This document shows positions 1 to 11,592 of a stretch of 64,000 nucleotides of DNA, piece by piece. How positions within the stretch are numbered: the stretch's first letter is position 1; each line of letters opens with the position of its first letter. Source of the DNA: Corylus avellana (Eukaryota > Streptophyta > Magnoliopsida > Fagales > Betulaceae). Where the stretch lies: positions 24,863,743 to 24,927,742 of the forward strand of contig NC_081541.1 in the NCBI RefSeq assembly GCF_901000735.1. Reading direction: 5' to 3'. The notes beneath the pieces are model-generated. The model worked only from the letters and a program-made list of their open reading frames with translations. It ran no database searches and was not told the origin of the DNA. The position numbers and the translations under genes were made by a program.

Positions 1-604
1 CTTCCAATTTTCTATTCTCTCTTTTTCTTTTTTTTTTTCTTTTTATTATTATTATTATTATTCATACTCTTTCAATTAAATGCACACAAAACTTTTAGAT
101 ATAAAATAAATTTCATAATTATTTAAAATATCTAAAATAAAATAAATTTTATTTATTTTATATTAAATGAATATAACAAGTTAGGCAGTCGGAATGCATA
201 GTCTAAGGGGAGATCACATACGTATTTCATGTGTTATTTCTAAGTTAAAAATTTTAGTAAGTGCCTAGTGGCAGCGTTTGGTATCTTAGGGCGGCCATGT
301 CTGCGGTGAAGCCGAGTCTTACCAATCCATGTGGTGGTGCCTTATAATCAAGGGTATGAAATTTGCCTTTTATTAGAAATGAATACACAAAGTGGCCCTG
401 TTTAGGAATTTTCATCATTAAAAAAAATAATAACAATAATAAAAATTATAAAAATAAATAAATAAAAGGCGCCTAGTACTTTTTTTGTTTTGCAATGCAC
501 CGTAAGATGCCCTTTCATATTCTTCCATTGAGAATTGAACTATAACTGAAGCACTATATTTTGCCAATCCATGGATAGTGACCTACATTACCTTCCCTTG
601 AATG
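1..604. other. AT-rich non-coding sequence
   Basis: No gene is seen. The stretch begins with T-rich and ATT microsatellite sequence and stays AT-rich, with scattered short open frames that show no family signature. Confidence 0.6.
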
Positions 605-677
605 CAGTGGCGGAGCCAGCTATTTAATATTGGGGGTGCCGCTAAAATTGTTTTGGCGACTTAAAGATTTTTTTCAC
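605..677. mobile_element. hAT-type element, left end, cut by gap
   Basis: The sequence starts CAGTGGCGGAGCCAGC and continues with a 'ttgggggtgccgct' block. The same terminal inverted repeat (TIR) begins the complete elements at 11844-12351 and 14596-14927, which have 8-bp target duplications. The 100-N gap at 678 removes the rest. Assignment to hAT rests on the CAGTGGCG terminus and the 8-bp duplications of its relatives. Confidence 0.6.
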
Positions 678-777
678 NNNNNNNNNNNNNNNNNNNNNNN
701 NNNNNNNNNNNNNNNNNNNNNNNNNNNNNNNNNNNNNNNNNNNNNNNNNNNNNNNNNNNNNNNNNNNNNNNNNNNNN
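678..777. other. Assembly gap (100 N)
   Basis: Exactly 100 N. The other four gaps in the window (4837-4936, 11593-11692, 29395-29494, 33357-33456) have the same length, which is the usual placeholder for a scaffold join of unknown size. Confidence 0.95.
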
Positions 778-1144
778 ACTTAATTAAGGGCGCCTAGCTG
801 ATAGTCGTCTTTAATTAAGGGCGCCTGGATAGCAGGTGTCCCAAATTAAGGGCGCTTGCCAGCCAAGCACCCTTAATTTGGGGCGCTTGCCAGCCAAGCG
901 CACTTAATTAGGTACGCCTGGATAGCAGGTGTCCAGAATTAAGGGCGCTTGCCAACCAAGCGCCCTTAATTAACTAAATTGGGGCATGCCCTATTGGAAT
1001 GTCCCAAATTAAGGGGACGTGTTTTTGGGCAGGCGTTGCTAATTTTATTTTGTGTCGTTTACACAGTAAAACATCCCTATAAGGGGATGTTTTATTAAAG
1101 CGCCTCTATTCCAAGCGTCACTAAACCTTGTTTTTTTTGTAGTG
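778..1144 (+). mobile_element. CACTA element, 3' terminal region (GCGC subterminal-repeat family)
   Basis: About ten short direct and inverted repeats of the type 'gcgcttgccagccaagcgcc' and 'aattaagggcgcc' fill 778-1010. The segment ends in TTTTTTTTGTAGTG at 1144, the reverse complement of the CACTAC terminus. Subterminal repeats of this kind bind the TNPA protein in characterised En/Spm elements. The 5' part is lost in the gap. Similar repeats occur at 11360-11592 and 50614-50920, so these belong to one family. Confidence 0.8.
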
Positions 1145-1187
1145 AGTGGCGATGGCTCCAGTTGTGGAAGGAGCGATGAAGCGGTGA
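1145..1187 (+). pseudogene. PCR (PLAC8) gene, remnant of last exon
   Basis: Read on the plus strand, this codes for GVAMAPVVEGAMKR followed by TGA. It matches the last exon of the PCR-like copies at 19238-19314 and 32734-32810 (both minus strand) almost codon for codon. The CACTA terminus at 1144 directly abuts the exon, so the element sits inside the coding sequence and the upstream part of this copy is not in the assembly here. The next 450 bases resemble the 3' flank of the other copies, including the 'gatcaaatatttgatc' motif. This is copy D of the PCR family in the window and lies in the opposite orientation. Confidence 0.75.
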
Positions 1188-1640
1188 TGCTGAATTGAAG
1201 CAAATCTGCATGCATGCATGCATGGGGAGCTAGCGTTAATGTCTTCTGCTACCTTGTTTATTTATAATGTTGAATAATAGGGACCTCTTTTGTGTCCCAA
1301 TATTGTCTTTGGCTTTCTATTTCACTCGGAAACAACTATGTTAATTGTCTGCTGGCTTATAAAGCAGAATAATTAGTAGTAAGCCGTATGCTATAGCTTG
1401 TAATAATGTTGTAAGGTTTTCTATGTTTGTGTAATCTGTTGGAACTAATAAGTGATCAAATATTTGATCTTTTACTTTTTTTCTTCCTTCTTTTTCTTTT
1501 TAAAAGCAATTGATCAGCTAGGCCTTTGAATTTCAAACTACCCTATTGTTGGGGGGGAGGGAGGGGGCAATTTGATTTTGCTCCTCCCGTTAGAGAAGGT
1601 CAATCCGAATTGGACTATAATTTTGGGCCAAAATGTCAAC
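1188..1640 (+). repeat. 3' flank of PCR copy D (dispersed duplication)
   Basis: This is homologous, inverted, to 18840-19237 and 32160-32733. Shared landmarks are the 'gcatgcatggggag' block after the stop codon, 'cctcttttgtgtccc', 'gatcaaatatttgatc' and 'gtccaattcggattgacc'-like sequence. It probably represents 3' UTR and downstream DNA duplicated with the gene. Confidence 0.65.
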
Positions 1641-2995
1641 GAAAAAGGGTTATATGATCTCCACCGCTGACTCACGAAGCACAAGGAGATGCATCCCAAG
1701 CCCAATCCAAGTCCACAATTGATGTAGATTGTATTTTTAACATCTTTATGGAAACTTTTGAGTGGTAGAAGAATGTTTTAGGAGATGGTACTTATCATTC
1801 AGAAAGTACTTGAGAGATCAATTGACCTTCGCTCAAAGGCCGCTCGAGCGAAAGCGTTTGCTCCAACTACATGACTTTTTAATTAAAAAATTTCAGCTTT
1901 GTCTTTGTAATTAAAAACAACATGTGTTTTTTATATGCAAAGTAATACATGTAAACGAAGAGTTTGGAGAAAAACCCTATCCGTGTAGAGATTAACTTAC
2001 TATTTAAAAATACTAAAAAACTATTTTTTTTTTTTTTTAAAAAAAAAAAGAAAAAAAAAAGAAAAAAAAAAAAGGAGAGAAAAAAGAGAGGGACTTTATA
2101 GCCACAAAAGAGAGATAGTTGCATGACCACATATGTCCCGGTAAAATTGGCCACACAGTAAAAATGCCATACAACCACCTCGATCGATTGTGATTGAAAG
2201 TGGTCAGCAGGCACCACATGCAATAAGTCATGTGGTCACCCCGACCAGATGAGGGGTAGGCGTGTAAGAATAACTTTATTGTTCTATTTTTAAAATTTAT
2301 TTTAATCTAGTCATAATATAACTTTTTTTTATTATAAATCGTGTTTCATTAATTGTAAATATTTTTAAATATAGATGTCTAGTAGAAAATATGCATCTGG
2401 ATATAAAATAAATAAATAAAAAAATAGAGAAAAATAGAAAAATTAATTAAATCTCAAAAATGATCTCAAAATAAATTTGTTATAGGCAATAATTATTAAT
2501 TAAGAATGATTTTGAATAAAATGAATAATTTTAAATCTCAAAAGTGAGAAGAATGATTTTTGAATAAAAATATAATATTAATGTCAAAATAAATATTAAA
2601 ATCGAACAGGCCCTAATTACCAGTACTGTAGCAAGTTAGTTTTGAACTCATCACTTTTTTTCTTACAAGGGAAGAAAGCACCATTAATCATTGGCCATTA
2701 CTTCAGTGTACAATTGATACAAATTTCACGGAGGCTAAGGAAACATTTTGAGGTTGTGGAGACCATCAAGATTCAAAGTTGATAATGAATCAAGACTCAA
2801 GTACTATATATGGACATATAATTATTGTTCCGTAAGCAAATTCACAACAATTTTGTCGCTCTCTCTCTCTTGGATTATCTTTTTTATTTTTTTTAGTCAA
2901 ATAAGGAAAGGGATTACATGGCAAGATCTTTCCTACTCCTGATTCGAAAGAAAGAGAGAGTAGGAGATTCTAAAATCAAAAAAAGGGTGAGCTCC
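1641..2995. other. Non-coding, AT-rich, long A/T homopolymer tracts
   Basis: No convincing gene. A T-tract followed by an A-rich and GAAAAA tract occupies about 2023-2090. Short open frames across it are low-complexity translations of the homopolymers. Confidence 0.6.
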
Positions 2996-3838
2996 TTAAC
3001 AATAGTCCCAAAATGAAATTACACTGCAGCAAATACAAGCAAATAATAAGAAATTGGCCAAAAAAAATGGCCCAGTCCTCTGGATCTTGGTTGAAAAACC
3101 AAGAAATGGCACCACAAAGGGTGTTTGAAGAAGATGACCAGCTTGAAGAGGCACTGCATTTCCATCAGGAGCCGTTGGAGAGAAGAGAACACTCCTAAAT
3201 TTTGGCACAAATGTCTCCAAAATAAAACAACGAATCAGGAGACAAAAGCCCAAATAACCCATAAAACAACACAGAAATACAAGAAAACTAAAGCAAATAT
3301 AACACAACAAACACAAAAGAAATACAAAGCAGAAAATTAAAAAACCACAAAACACCAGTAGCAGCAGAGGGAGGCGGCAGTGGGGAGCACTAGAGAAGCC
3401 ACTGATAGAGGAGAGCAGTCTCCTTGCAAGCACGTGCATGACACACGTCCGCGAGTAAGATCCACACGAACCGCAAGTTGGCTCTACACACCAGCACATG
3501 GATGCCAGACAGAAGATTGTGGTGGTGCACCATGAAGCAAAGGGCCCGAGGAACAAGGTGAGGCGACACGTTTGAAGATAGGAGTGACCGAAATCCATAG
3601 ATCGGGCTTGGAAAGAACCAAATCTACAAACCACAACCAAACCTGGCTCCAAATGACCAACGGTGAAGGATCGACGGCGGAGTGAGGGGTGGAGGCTGGG
3701 AGAGGGAGCAGCTAAAGGGTTTTTTGGTGAAAAGGTAAAAAAGAAAGAGAATAGTAGACCAAACGGAGGAGCGGAAGGGGAGGAGGAAAGGAAAGAACAC
3801 CATCCCTCTTCCCTTGGTGAAGCCACCCAAGGTGGCAA
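2996..3838 (-). other. Long unassigned minus-strand open frame (280 codons)
   Basis: An uninterrupted frame of 280 codons runs on the minus strand. The translation is rich in Cys, Leu, Phe and Ser with several hydrophobic runs, and matches no family I recognise. The plus strand here is A-rich and G-poor, which alone favours long minus-strand frames. The region may be a degenerate retroelement; the A-rich plus strand could be the complement of a LINE 3' region, but I find no decisive motif. I do not regard it as a proven gene. Confidence 0.25.
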
Positions 3839-5234
3839 AGAACCTCACTAGGAGGTGGTTAGCCTTACTCTTAGCCTTACTAAATAGTTTGATTATTGTT
3901 TTTAATTGTTGCATAATTGTTGATTGTGATCGTTGGGGTCTAAATTCCGCATTTCGACGACATTCACAATGGATTTATTTTGGTTAATCGAAACGTTGCT
4001 TCAATTATAGGGTTTTTTCGGATAAGTGATTCTAGAGCCATTTCACTATATATATGCACTCATAACAATTATTAAGGTTATTTTTGTCTGAACGTAATAG
4101 AACTAAGGTTATTTGGACATTTAGATTAATGCCTAAAGTAAGGGTATAATGGTTGTTAATTATGTCAAAAACAAGTCACCAGAATTGCAAGTGACTCATT
4201 CTCTAGTACGATTTAACAAAAAAATTTAACGAAAGATAATTAAGTGAAAGGGTTAAATAATTTGAAAGAAGTTAATTATAACTTTTTAAAAGTTTGTAGA
4301 TATTGTAATTTAAGTATAACTTGAAGGACAAAGGAATTAGTGTAGGAGCACAATTGAATTGGGTTAGAAACCCCGTCAAGAAAGAAAGATATTGAAAAAT
4401 ATTTTACTGGCAATTAAGTGGCAACCTCCCAACTAAAGAGAAAAGACGAGGAAGATAAAAATCAGAGCCAGACATGCACTAAAGCAATTCAAAAAGAGTT
4501 TTTCTCGTACCCCCATTGAATAGGAAAAAATTAAAGAAAAGGAAACCAGTTTGATAACTTCATATCCTGTTGAATCTGTCGACAAATTACTTCAACATCA
4601 ACTGCTTATTCGATGTATTGTGACATGAGTTTAATAGGAAAGGAGAAGAATGAAAGTATAGTGCTAATGGATTCTCTCTACTTCAAATGAATTAGAGAAG
4701 AGCCCCGTTCTTTTAAAATGAAAGATATTTACTTTAAAAAAAAAAAAAATCAGCTCATTTCCAGAGAGGTTCCAATTTCATGAGTTCATTGGCGTTGGGA
4801 GGAGGTGAAAATTTTACTTTTTTGAAGTATATAACTNNNNNNNNNNNNNNNNNNNNNNNNNNNNNNNNNNNNNNNNNNNNNNNNNNNNNNNNNNNNNNNN
4901 NNNNNNNNNNNNNNNNNNNNNNNNNNNNNNNNNNNNAATTCATTGGGCGGAAATGATAATTACCCATAAAATTTACAAATTAATTTTTTATTTTTTATTT
5001 TTATTTAATTTTTAATTTTTAAATATGGGTTGGTTGCCGGTTGGTAGCCACCCCCTTTGGGGGAAGGGGTGGCCAAGGAGCCACCCTGGTGTCTATTTCT
5101 GTCCAGCCACCCACTCCCCCGCCCTCATCATTTTTTTTAATATTAAAAATAATTTATATATTTAATATATTTATTTACTTTTAAATAAGAATGACATGTA
5201 TCATCATTCTATTGGTGATGACGTGATACACTAA
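3839..5234. other. Non-coding, with gap at 4837-4936
   Basis: No gene is seen. A GC-rich hairpin-like stretch around 5030-5090 ('ccaccccctttgggggaaggggtgg') stands out from AT-rich surroundings. The 100-N gap separates two contigs. Confidence 0.55.
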
Positions 5235-5829
5235 GGGCATCTCAAGCAGTGTAGCTAAAATTGAGATATTAGCTATACATTTAGCTATTTTTGCCATTTT
5301 TTTTGCTCCAACAGAATAACTTCATATTAGCTATTATACCTTAACTAATATAGTGAATAGTTTCATATTGCTATTCACTGTAGCACACTAGATTGTTGAA
5401 TATATATAATATTATTTCCACATTATTTTATCTCTCTTCTCTCTCTCCCTCAACGTTTCTCTCTCTTCTCTCTTCTCTCCCCCCTCAACGTTTCTCTCTC
5501 TTCTCTGTTCATGAATTTATGACACAAATTCAAATATTTTGAATCACTAAAAACTTCCTAAAAAAAATTGCGAGGGGTTTTAAGGTTGGGGAATAGGCGG
5601 GTCATGGGAGAATTTGGGTTTGTTGAGAGGGAAGGAGTGAGAGAGAGAGACCTAGGAAAAATTGAAAAAATAAAATAAATAAGATTAAAAGTATAAATTT
5701 TTTTTTAAAAATAGAGAATGAAGAATATAAAAGTCTATTAGAGTTGAGGTACATTAAAATTGAGTATAGCTAAAATAGAGAATTGTGCTTTTTGACTAGG
5801 TAGAATACCTCTTACTGCTGTAGATGCTC
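5235..5829. mobile_element. Tourist-like MITE (PIF/Harbinger type)
   Basis: The ends are imperfect inverted repeats, GGGCATCTCAAGCAGT on the left and (reverse complement) GAGCATCTACAGCAGT on the right. They are flanked by a TAA trinucleotide on both sides (5232-5234 and 5830-5832), the target duplication typical of PIF/Harbinger elements. The internal 595 bp is AT-rich with a CT microsatellite and has no coding capacity, as expected of a non-autonomous MITE. No related autonomous element is in the window. Confidence 0.8.
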
Positions 5830-6169
5830 TAATGGAATCCGTTAGCTATTTTGACAGAATTTAATTAATTACAAGAATTAAATTATTATTGTGGCCTATC
5901 CCGATAATTTTTGAATTAGTATTATTTTTGTTTTTATATCACATAGATGAATTTTTAATTTAGACAACCACATTAACTGATTTTGCATTTATATATTTTT
6001 TAGTTTAAGTCTCTTTTAAATGTTTTTTAATTTTTAGTATTTACTTTTTATTTTTATAAATAAATTTATAAGCTAGTGTTTTCTAATTTTAATAAATTTA
6101 TAAGTGTTTTTAAATTTTAATACATTTATATTTTTTTGTTTTTGTGAGCGGGAACATAATTATGATTCC

Positions 6170-6482
6170 TCAGCTCCCGCTCTCCCTCAATATATATTTT
6201 TCCTAACCTCTCCCCGCGCGCCCCGCCAGTCCCCCCCCCTCTCTCTGCATCAGGATAGATATATATATATATATACGTGATATATATTTTCAATCCCTAG
6301 CCTCTCCCCTCTCCCTCAATATATATCGCTTCATATCTCTCTCTACTGCGCCAGTCTCCAAATCTCAATCTCGATTTTCCTATCTCTCTCCGGCGCCCAG
6401 TGACCCGCACGGTTGGCCAACCCACCGGCCTTCTTCTCCAGTCGAAACCAGCCGGCCTCTCTCTACGTTCCTGTACTGGTGA
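6170..6482 (+). promoter_or_regulatory. CT-rich leader-like sequence with splice donor
   Basis: A pyrimidine-rich stretch with CTCTCTC tracts and GC-rich patches ends at a consensus donor (ctg|GTGAGT, about 6480). It looks like a plant 5' UTR first exon on the plus strand. No matching coding exon follows; downstream are Pumilio exons on the opposite strand. It is probably a captured or orphaned leader. A similar CT-rich leader lies at 50995-51210. Confidence 0.35.
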
Positions 6483-6645
6483 GTCTCTCTCTGTCTCTGT
6501 CTCTGTTTTTCTTTGATTCTGTTGTCTCTTTAAGTTGTTAATTTGGGATTCTAATAGTTAGATTTTTGATTTATTATGATTTTTAGGAGAATTAGGGATT
6601 TTAAATTCAGCAAAGTTTTCTCTGCTTTTAGGGTGTAGTTGGTTT

Positions 6646-7470
6646 ATTCGGTTAAGTATAAGTTCAAGTTGCTGGTCATCACAAGTTTCCAACACTTTCT
6701 GTACAACATAGTTTGCAAACTGATCTTTCATCATCGCCTAGAAAAGAAGAATGGGTCAGAAAAGTTCACGTAACCATGAAACCAGGGTGAAAAAACATTA
6801 GCAAATGAACTACCTTGCAGACACAGAGAACGGCCAAAAACTGTACAGTTAGGAAACCTTATGAACTGCTGATCTAAAAATTTAAATACCCAATTCACTT
6901 GAAAAAAAAATTAGGCATAACTACAAGAACACTTGAGATGAAGCTTTGGTGATGCCAAGAGACAAACACTATATTTACAGAAACCTTCAATAATCTAAGG
7001 TTCACAATTCCAATTGGCATGTTCGGCCCCATAAATCAGAAAATATCTGTTGAAATACAGGGGTATCCCAAACTAACAATGTACACCATGGAATAATGAG
7101 AGGCGTGGAAGGGCAGGGTTCTGATACTGACCTATTCTATTTAAAAGAATAATAAGAGAGATAGGATGGGGTTCTGATACCAGCCTATTCTATTTCAAAT
7201 ATTAATACGAGAGCTTTATTTAAAAGAACTTAATTCACCTTGACAAATATATGTAACAAAAAGCTTGAACAGGCTTTGTCATATTTAATGATAGGTAGGA
7301 CTTGGACAATTAACAAACCTGAAGGGGCTCATTTTCATCAGTGGAACCAAGCATCTCATTAACCAGGGCCTGGCGTTCTGTTGGAGTTCCAAAACTTAAA
7401 CATTTTTCTATAACATTGGAGGCAAACTTCTGCTGGCTCATCTGAACTATCTGACCAGTTAATTTAGTTG
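6646..7470 (-). pseudogene. Pumilio-family RNA-binding protein, two-exon fragment
   Basis: Two exons of a Puf-repeat protein lie on the minus strand. Exon 7470..7319 encodes [20 protein letters not shown] and goes on through [13 protein letters not shown] to ENEPLQ, ending at a GT donor. Exon 6737..6646, after an AG acceptor, encodes [18 protein letters not shown] and [12 protein letters not shown], then similarity stops abruptly. These are adjacent Puf repeats near the C-terminus of APUM1-6-type proteins, which bind 3' UTRs and repress translation. All other exons are missing, and the reading frame within the exons is intact. It is a truncated fragment, probably carried here by duplication or transposition. 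Family identification is secure; function is not expected. Confidence 0.85.
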
Positions 7471-7499
7471 CTTTTGTAATTGATGTAGGATGCATTCAT

Positions 7500-8668
7500 T
7501 ACAAGGGTCAATCATGTTTGAATCTTTTAGCTTTTCTATCCTAAAAGATCCTTATATCTTACTGAATGGGCTGAGAACAGTTTATGAATGATTTATTTAG
7601 TTATTAAGTATAATGCAGCCTCTATGTTATCTATAGTTGCTATACTAACTAAAGCCCTGTAAATCCTAACGATTTTGGTTTTTTATTTCTCACTCTGTAT
7701 TCCAAATATTTGTTGCTTGTGTTTGCATTTGGTTCTTCGTTGATTATATATGTTTTGCATTTGGCAATTTATGCCATGCAAGTGCTTTTTGAGCTGGAAT
7801 TTATTCTTATGGCCAATGAAAGTGTGCAAGTCTGCTCATTGTTCAATAGATTTTCTTTTGCTTATTTCTTTAGATTTTATTTTATTTTATTGTGCGCAAG
7901 CCTTCTTTCATTTTAAGCTGAAAAACATATATGTACATGCAAATCACAATAATTCTGAACATGTACTGGTAGGTTGGTTTTTGCAGAACTTCTTTTAAAA
8001 TTGTCTTTGTTATATGTTTGAATTGGTTTTGTATTATTCAATATTGCTTTCTCTGCATTATTGATTAACTCAAGTATTTGTGCTGTGATGTAGGGTGTAT
8101 GCTTAGATATATTTATTTATTCCTCAAGTTTTATGATATTGAGCTGCATTGCCTAGGTATGTGATCTTTACATGTCATTAGCTGAAATAAAGTTCTTTAT
8201 GATAACCGAATCATGTGCTATATTCATGACATATCATGTTTGACAATGATATTGCATACGTTTGGGAGTTTCTTGTTAATAGCTTTTATATAAGTATTGG
8301 TACTGATCATTGCACTTTTTAGTGTAATTGTTTTTCTCATACTTAAATAGTTGCCTTATTTGACTTTCAGATTCTCATCCTTATATATCTTTCATTCCAT
8401 CTATTGAAACAACATTATTTGAAATCTTTGGAACCATGGATTAAGTTGGTCTTTAGACATCGCTTGGCCATTAACAGGGGTGGACCTACACTTACAACAC
8501 TTGGGGGGTCCTTGGCAAGCCCAAAGAATATCAAATTCCTTATAAGAGTGCTATTTTTTATGTTAGGGCCCCGGCAATATGACTTTATGTCCCTGGCAAT
8601 ATGACTTTTTTTTCCCTTTCCTTTCTATTCTAATATTATGTCAATTTTATTTGTTTATTTAAAAAAAA
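7500..8668. other. Non-coding, AT-rich
   Basis: No recognisable gene. Around 8475-8530 the phrase 'caggggtggacctac...ttggggggtcc' resembles a hAT-type terminus, but no partner end is visible. Confidence 0.5.
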
Positions 8669-9024
8669 GGGGGAACTTCACTTACCCCCCTCTACTTTCG
8701 CGCTTTTTGCAGACACTCCCCCATTGTTTAAAACTTCTCACTTTGGTGTATCCAACTTTCGTTTCCATTCACTTTGCCCCTTTCGTTAGGATTTTCTGTT
8801 AAATCCTAACGGAAAAGGTGGAAAATTACAATCGTGCCCTTATTTTTTATTAAAAAATAATTTTTTTTTTTAAAAAAATTTAGGGGTAGAAAGGTCAAAA
8901 GTTAGCGGTAGGGGGGTATTTGAAAGGAAACGAAAGTTTGATGCACCAAAGTAAGAGGTTTTGAACAATAGGGGGTGTCTGCAAAAAGCACGAAAGTATA
9001 GGGGGGGTAAGTGAAGTTTCCCCT
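8669..9024. mobile_element. Foldback MITE with long imperfect inverted repeats
   Basis: The left arm begins GGGGGAACTTCACTTACCCC. The right arm ends in its near-complement ('gggggggtaagtgaagtttcccct'). The pairing continues inward through 'ctttttgcagacactccccc' and 'aacttctcactttggtg' versus complementary sequence, leaving only a small central A/T loop. The flanks are A-runs on both sides, so a target duplication cannot be defined. There is no coding capacity. It sits just upstream of the truncated CACTA transposase start at 9119. Confidence 0.75.
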
Positions 9025-9118
9025 AAAAAAAAAAACTAAAAATGTTCCTCTAATAAAAAAAATTTAATACCTCGATCTATCATTATAACTTATAAATCTT
9101 TTATAATGTAGTCACGCT

Positions 9119-10557
9119 ATGGACAAGAGTTGGATGGCAAAGTTTAGGGGTTCCGTTGAGTATATGAATGGAGCCAAATCATTTGTAGAATTTGCAGTTA
9201 GCAAGTCTACAAATAAGGAGTACATAATCTTCCCATGTAAGAAGTGTAAATTCAACAAGAGTCTTAGTCCAGAGTTGGTTTACACACATTTAACTGATGG
9301 AACAGGAATTATACCTGGTTACACCGAATGGGTGCTCCATGGAGAAAGGATGTGTGATCTTGTTACTCAAAGAGAACCAACAGTTAAAGGATCTTCTTCA
9401 ACCCCCGTACCTGACGAGTCGAGAACTATGAATGCCATGCTCCGTGATGTTTTTGGCATGCACCCGTCAATAACAGACGAATTTACTGGTCACATGGAAG
9501 CGCAACCTAATGTTGTAGAGTCAGTGCAGGATGCAGTTGATGATGAGAGTGCGAGAAAATACTACAACTTGCGTATGGAATCAGAAAAGCCACTACATGA
9601 TAAAACCAAACATAGCAAGCTAGGTGCTATTATACATCTATATAATTTAAAGTGTATGGGTGGAATTAGTAACACTATATTCACATCGTTGCTTGAGTTC
9701 ATCAATCAGTTGCTTCCGACGGATGGTGAAGCCTTGCCAAAAAATACATATGAGGCCAAAAAGTTTTTGAGGGACTTGGGTCTTGGATATGAGAAGATTT
9801 TAGCTTGTCGAAATAATTGTATGTTATTTTGGAAGGATACTGAGCATTTAGATTTGTGTACAAAATGTGGATTATCAAAGTGGAAGGACGATATTAGAGA
9901 TGGGCAATCTCGACCATCTAAAAGACGGCCCATTAAGGTGTTGCGATGGTTTCCACTAATACCACGCTTGCAAAGGTTGTTTATGTCGCAGCACACCGCT
10001 ATCCATATGAGATGGCACGCTGATGGGCGCACAAAAGACTGAGTGTTGAGGCATCCGGCGGACGGTGAAGCATGGAAGTCATTTGATGAGAAATACCCAG
10101 AATTTGCATCAGATCCACGCAATGTAAGGCTTGGACTAACATCAGATGGATTTAATCCATTCGGTAACATGAACTCAACCCACAGGGATCAATAAATTGG
10201 GCAACTGACGACGCTTATGCCAAGGTCATGGAGAATGCAAAATATACTGGTCGTTTACGAGGAATGGGACCTGGGCATCTACCAGTCAAAAGCAGCACAC
10301 ATGCAAATAAATCATCGATCTCAGCTGCACAAGTCCCCGCATTACTTGAGCGCATAAATGAACAAAAGCAACAGATTTCCAAACAAAACGAACAGATTGC
10401 CATGTTAACATCTGCCTATGTCGACGTCAAGAAATTTATGGAAAATTGTTTTGCGAGCCAAAGAACGAGCAACATAAACATGTGTACTCCACATGACACC
10501 GAGTGTCCCGGTGTTGTGAGAGCAGGATCATCAGTCGGTAATCGACCGGGTAATTAA
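9119..10557 (+). pseudogene. CACTA transposase: tnpD N-terminus fused to tnpA C-terminus by internal deletion
   Basis: The frame opens with MDKSWMAKFRGSVEYMNGAK, the transposase-associated domain (PF13963 type) with its CxxC pair near residues 41-44. It continues into the start of Transposase_21 (RRPIKVLRWFPLIPRLQRLF). A TGA at 10040 interrupts it where relatives read G; the same frame then continues through VLRHPADGEAWKSF and LTSDGFNPFGNM to about 10173. There it jumps directly to a tnpA-like tail, TDDAYAKVMENAKYTGRLRG (Transposase_24, PF03004 type), followed by a predicted coiled coil (EQKQQISKQNEQIAMLTSAY). Several kilobases of transposase coding sequence are therefore deleted. The element cannot encode a working transposase, though it could be mobilised by relatives. 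Confidence 0.85.
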
Positions 10558-10667
10558 TTAACCTTAATTACATTATATTAGTTATATTTACATTTTCATG
10601 ATTAAAAATGTTACTAAAGAACATATATATGATTGCATAATATACATTTGCATTTATTTATATATAG

Positions 10668-10882
10668 GTGAGAATGAATTAACAAATGAAGATGAGCATG
10701 CAGCTGATGCAGAAGGCGACCATTGTGGATCATCACAAAGTATGTGTAGTAGATCTTCATATCTTAGTCACTTGTAATATAATCTAATTATATATAGGTT
10801 TGCACTTTTAAAATAGTTAGATATAGGTTTGTAATTTAATTTTTTTTTTTTTGTTTTATCATTTACAGGTAATCGTTAAGTG
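10668..10882 (+). pseudogene. tnpA-like terminal exons of the deleted CACTA element
   Basis: After an AG acceptor, one short exon encodes GENELTNEDEHAADAEGDHC and SSQS, ending near 10740. A second acceptor at about 10868 leads to GNR and a TAA stop. The acidic tail and the position after the Transposase_24 segment agree with tnpA genes. Exon boundaries are inferred from splice consensus only. Confidence 0.45.
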
Positions 10883-11359
10883 ACGTACGTATACTTGACC
10901 TTTTAGGTTGGGTATGTATTTGACACCAAATGCTAAGCGAACTCGTTGATATATTTTATTTCATATGCAATATACAATTTTTGTACACTCTTTTAAGAGG
11001 TGGTACACTTTATGTTTATGATATCGTTTTGGATATTTTATTTCATATGTATGGTACAATTTTTGTTAACTCTTTAAGATGTGGTACACTTTGTGTTTAT
11101 AATATCATCATTTTGAATTTAGATGTCTTATGAGATACAAGATTGTATATATGGATTAGATATGTATTGTGAGATATATATATATATAAGATTGTATGAG
11201 ATTGATGAATGGAGAAAATATTTATGGATTAATCTAATATTTATGGAGAAAATACGCAATACAATATTGTATTGCGTATTGTATATCAGGAGAAAATAAA
11301 AAATATATATGGATTGCATGGGAAAAATATTTTTTCTATATATTAATTATTGGATGCGT
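10883..11359. other. AT-rich internal CACTA sequence
   Basis: No gene. It has imperfect repeats of 'ttgtgtttatgatatc' type and TATA runs, between the transposase remnant and the subterminal repeats. Confidence 0.45.
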
Positions 11360-11592
11360 TTCGCACCATGCAAGCGCTCCCATATAGAAACAGGGGCGCT
11401 TTACACGCAAGCGCCCCTTTTTATGAAAGGGGGCACTTGCACACCTGAGCGCCCCCTTTTTAGAATGAGGGCGCTTCCTAGGCAAGCGCCCCCTTTTAAA
11501 AAAGGAGGCGCTTCCTAGGCAATCGATCCCTTTTAAAAAAGGGGGCGCTTGCCTAGGAAGCGCCTTCATTTTCAAAAGGGGGCGCTTGATTA
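11360..11592 (+). repeat. CACTA subterminal repeats (GCGC family), cut by gap
   Basis: There are about eight alternating direct and inverted copies of 'aagcgcccccttttaaaaaa' and 'gggggcgcttgcctagg'. They resemble the subterminal repeats at 778-1010 and 50770-50920. The gap at 11593 removes the presumed TGTAGTG end of the element whose transposase remnant is at 9119-10557. Confidence 0.75.

Noticed and set aside
1879..2231. A 114-codon minus-strand frame
   Set aside because: Its core is Phe/Lys homopolymer translation of the poly-T/poly-A tract.
2996..3838. A 280-codon open frame as a novel gene
   Set aside because: The opposite strand is A-rich and poor in the trinucleotides that give minus-strand stops; the translation is low-complexity hydrophobic/Cys-rich with no homology I recognise. 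It is listed only as an unassigned frame.
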